Of a stretch of 64,000 nt of DNA, positions 61,884-64,000 are shown in pieces. The position numbers and the translations under genes are program-made. The stretch spans positions 1 to 64,000 of the forward strand of contig CAKZHZ010000069.1 in assembly GCA_936928855.1 (NCBI GenBank), in the 5' to 3' direction. The DNA is from an uncultured Polycyclovorans sp. (GTDB lineage Bacteria; Pseudomonadota; Gammaproteobacteria; Nevskiales; Nevskiaceae). A model generated the notes under the pieces. It was not told the origin of the DNA. It was given only the letters and a program-made list of their open reading frames with translations, and searched no databases. Positions within the stretch are counted from its first letter, which is position 1. Every line of letters begins with the position of its first letter.

Positions 61884-61934
61884 GAGCTTGTGAAAAAATC
61901 GAACGCAGCAGGCGGGCGATTTTTCCACATGCTC
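61884..61934. repeat. 51-base imperfect palindrome abutting the P450 stop
   Basis: The arms 61884-61901 (GAGCTTGTGAAAAAATCG) and 61917-61934 (CGATTTTTCCACATGCTC) are inverted with two mismatches in 18 and enclose a 15-base loop. In RNA either strand forms a long hairpin with an A/T block beside a T run, so it may act as a bidirectional terminator between P450 and MAPEG. It could equally be a small dispersed repeat or the fused ends of an IS. Confidence 0.65.
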
Positions 61935-63311
61935 TCAGTTGCGATACCCCTTGACCCGCACCTTGAAGCTGGTCGCTGGCCCGGGCGTCGGCGCCGTCTT
62001 GGTCTTCAGCTCATACCCTGGCGGGTCGAGCTCAAGATCCAGCTTGTGGAACAGCCGCGCCATCGACAGGGCGATCTGGACTTCGGCCAGACTCTTGCCG
62101 AGACAGGTGTGCGGCCCGCGCCCGTAAGGCGAATAGGCACCCGGCTTGAGATGTTCGGCACGCCCCTTGGCGTAGCGGTCGATATCGAACTTGAACGGAT
62201 CCGGATAGCACTCCTCCATGAAGTGCGGCACCGAGGTTCCGACATAGATCATCTCGCCCTCGCGGACCTGACAGCCCTCGAACACGAAGTCCTTGGTGGC
62301 CGTCCGCATCTGGGCAACGGCGATGGGGTACAAGCGCATGGATTCCATGATCGCACCCTGCAGCGACGGGATCCGCTGCATGAGGTGGTCCTCGCTGATT
62401 TCGCCATCCGCAAACAGAGCGTCCACCTCGGCCAGCACCCGCGCCTTCACCTCCGGATGCTTGAGCACGGTGTAGACGATGGCGGAGGTGGTGTTGGCCA
62501 CGGTGTCCAGGCCGGCCACGTAGGGGCCGGTGATGGTGACGATGAGGTCGCTTTCCGGCATCACCTCGGGACGCTTGACGTGCGCCTCCATGATGTCGTC
62601 GATCAGGTTCTTCTCGTCTTCCGGGCGTTCACCCTTTTCGCGATAGCGCTTGAGCCAGTCGTCGATCATCGACTGCCCCAGCTCCACCACCCGCGCCTTG
62701 GCCTTCTTGTATTCCGGCCGGTGCAGCAGCACCTTGGGCCGCTGGCGGGTCACCAGCACGTTGAGGATGTAGAGAATGGCGGTGCGGATGTCGGAGACGT
62801 ACTCCAGCGGCGCGGCGCCGGTGAGGATGCTGCCGAGCTGGTCGGTCACCATGTACTGCATCGCCGGCAGCACGAAGACCGACTCCCCCACCTTCCAGTC
62901 GCGCTCGAAACAGCGGTCGGTGATCGCCACCAGTTCGTTGTAGCGCCCCTTGATGGATTCCTTGGAGTAGCCGCGGCGCATGATGTCGCGCAGCTCCTTG
63001 TGGCTGGCGCCATCCTCGCCGGTGAGGATGCGCTTGGCGCCGTACTCGTTGACCAGCCCTTCCCAGAACTCCTTGGAGCGCAGGCTCTCGCGCCCTTCGC
63101 GGGTTCCCATGAAATTGGCCGCTTCGATCCCGCTGATCACGGTGTAGGACTTGCCCAGCACCGAGATCTTGCAGACCGGCCCGTAGTTCCGGTAACAGTC
63201 AACGAAGAACTGGGTGGGATCACGGGCCATCTGCAGGGTGTTGCCCAGCAACGGCAGACCGCGGACGCGGGGAGGTTCCTTGGCGGGGGGGGCTTCGATG
63301 ACGGCGCTCAT
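61935..63311 (-). CDS. Cytochrome P450
   Basis: Haem-thiolate monooxygenase of 458 residues. It has the I-helix oxygen-activation motif AGLDTVANTTS, the ExxR motif in ESMRLYP and the haem-ligand Cys in YGRGPHTCLGKSLAE. No membrane anchor or signal is seen, so it should be soluble and need separate ferredoxin/reductase partners, none of which are adjacent. The start at 63311 (MSAVIEAPPAKEPP) was preferred; earlier in-frame codons add a stretch without similarity. Substrate unknown; a lipid, terpene or sterol-like compound is plausible. Confidence 0.92.
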   Translation of the reverse strand: MSAVIEAPPAKEPPRVRGLPLLGNTLQMARDPTQFFVDCYRNYGPVCKISVLGKSYTVISGIEAANFMGTREGRESLRSKEFWEGLVNEYGAKRILTGEDGASHKELRDIMRRGYSKESIKGRYNELVAITDRCFERDWKVGESVFVLPAMQYMVTDQLGSILTGAAPLEYVSDIRTAILYILNVLVTRQRPKVLLHRPEYKKAKARVVELGQSMIDDWLKRYREKGERPEDEKNLIDDIMEAHVKRPEVMPESDLIVTITGPYVAGLDTVANTTSAIVYTVLKHPEVKARVLAEVDALFADGEISEDHLMQRIPSLQGAIMESMRLYPIAVAQMRTATKDFVFEGCQVREGEMIYVGTSVPHFMEECYPDPFKFDIDRYAKGRAEHLKPGAYSPYGRGPHTCLGKSLAEVQIALSMARLFHKLDLELDPPGYELKTKTAPTPGPATSFKVRVKGYRN

Positions 63312-63499
63312 GGCAATACGGACCCTCGACAGGCAGATTCTGAATTGGCCGAGCATAACGAGCCCGCTTGGCCGCCAACTCATGCAATCGGGCGAGATTC
63401 CGAACGCACCCGGTATCCGCTCCCGTTCCAGCGCATTACACTGCGCTCACGGGTCGCGAAGACGTCCCGGATCGATAATGGTGCGGAGAGACTTTATCC

Positions 63500-64000
63500 A
63501 TGAATGTGACGATTGGCGCCCGGGCTCCCCGGCGCGGCAATGCCTTTTCGCGCGGCCTGGGATACTGGCTGCTGCGGCTGATGGGCTGGCGCATCGAGGG
63601 GGCCATCCCCGACCTGCCCAAGATGGTGATCATCGGAGCGCCTCACACCTCCAACCGTGACGGCATCCTCGGCATTACCGGCCTCATCGCGCTCGGCCTC
63701 GACGCCGCCACCATGATCAAGGACAGTGCCTTCCGCGGACCGCTGGGCGGCTTTCTGCGCTGGGCCGGCGCCATCCCCATCCACCGCGCGCAGGCTCGCG
63801 GTGTCGTGGAGCAGAGCATTGACGCGTTTCGCCGACGCGAAACACTGGCGTTGCTGATCGCCCCGGAAGGCACCCGCAAAGCCGCCCCGGAATGGCGACG
63901 CGGGTTTCACCACATCGCCCGCGCCGCCGGCGTGCCGATCGTGCCTGCCGCCATCAACTACCGAAGCAAACGCATCGTGCTGGGGCCTCCGCTGACGCCC
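63500..64000 (+). CDS. 1-acyl-glycerol-3-phosphate-type acyltransferase, N-terminal part (runs off the right edge)
   Basis: PlsC-superfamily acyltransferase; 167 residues are visible. It has the catalytic H-x4-D motif in GAPHTSNRDGI, the glycerophosphate-binding IAPEGTRK and VPIVPAAINYRSK. The short N-terminus, without a long membrane anchor, resembles small stand-alone acyltransferases that act on lysophospholipids or ornithine lipids. The ATG at 63500 is preceded by GATAAT (63474-63479), a possible -10. It is divergent from the P450 gene. Confidence 0.9.
   Translation, partial: MNVTIGARAPRRGNAFSRGLGYWLLRLMGWRIEGAIPDLPKMVIIGAPHTSNRDGILGITGLIALGLDAATMIKDSAFRGPLGGFLRWAGAIPIHRAQARGVVEQSIDAFRRRETLALLIAPEGTRKAAPEWRRGFHHIARAAGVPIVPAAINYRSKRIVLGPPLTP

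Noticed and set aside
61869..63503. A 544-codon plus-strand open frame opposite the P450 gene
   Set aside because: It is antisense to a clear P450 with all motifs and includes the 51-base palindrome; not coding.

Overview
The window is a GC-rich (roughly two-thirds G+C by eye), densely packed bacterial chromosome segment. It carries about 68 protein genes, one tRNA and two candidate small RNAs. Envelope and housekeeping genes (MurJ, BamB, YfgM, RodZ, PilW, SecDF-YajC, IspG, Der) point to a gammaproteobacterium. Gene order resembles three separate Pseudomonas blocks: ileS-ribF-murJ-rpsT...proB-obg-rpmA-rplU-ispB; gshB...yqgE-ruvX-pyrB-pyrC'-pilH-pilJ; and der-bamB-yfgM-hisS-ispG-rodZ-pilW-rlmN-ndk-isc-cysE...secF-secD-yajC. 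A CIRCE operator before groES, an EipA-type protein, a cytochrome P450 and a DUF2298 protein would fit a lineage near Xanthomonadales/Nevskiales. That placement is inference, since no 16S gene is present.

Layout. 1-9678: translation, cell-wall and quinone-tail genes, a LysR regulator, tRNA-Pro(CGG) and a candidate structured RNA. 9824-11920: QmcA-like SPFH protein, NfeD and a glutamine amidotransferase. 11848-15252: a GtrB/GtrA/DUF2298 glycosylation cassette. 15377-17444: groESL with a CIRCE operator. 17606-25431: thiolase, gshB, an apbE/NusG_II/Gx redox cassette, yqgE, a small mobile-element-like insertion, ruvX, pyrB and a degenerate dihydroorotase. 25525-29760: PilH, PilJ and ATP-type PEP carboxykinase. 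29882-40740: accessory genes (lipoprotein amidase, FAH hydrolase, MFS permease, acyltransferase, PilB-like ATPase, lipoproteins, YccA, EipA, a LuxR-type regulator). 40737-49821: the der-to-ndk housekeeping run. 49919-53654: an unusual isc-like operon (cysE, two cysteine desulfurases, an IscU-like protein lacking one cluster ligand, IscA). 53757-57310: H-NS and yajC-secD-secF. 57345-64000: lipid and membrane genes (patatin, DUF1295, lipocalin, MAPEG, P450, acyltransferase).

The observations most worth a second look are: a compact RNA-like locus with four stem-loops beside tRNA-Pro (8385-8530); the remodelled isc operon, which lacks iscR, hscBA and fdx; the apbE/NusG_II/Gx cassette in the position where Pseudomonas has tonB; a clean 244-bp inverted-repeat insertion between yqgE and ruvX; a partial tandem duplication of the rlmN 3' end; and the GtrA/GtrB/DUF2298 set. 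Function calls rest on motifs and gene context read by eye. No database search was run.
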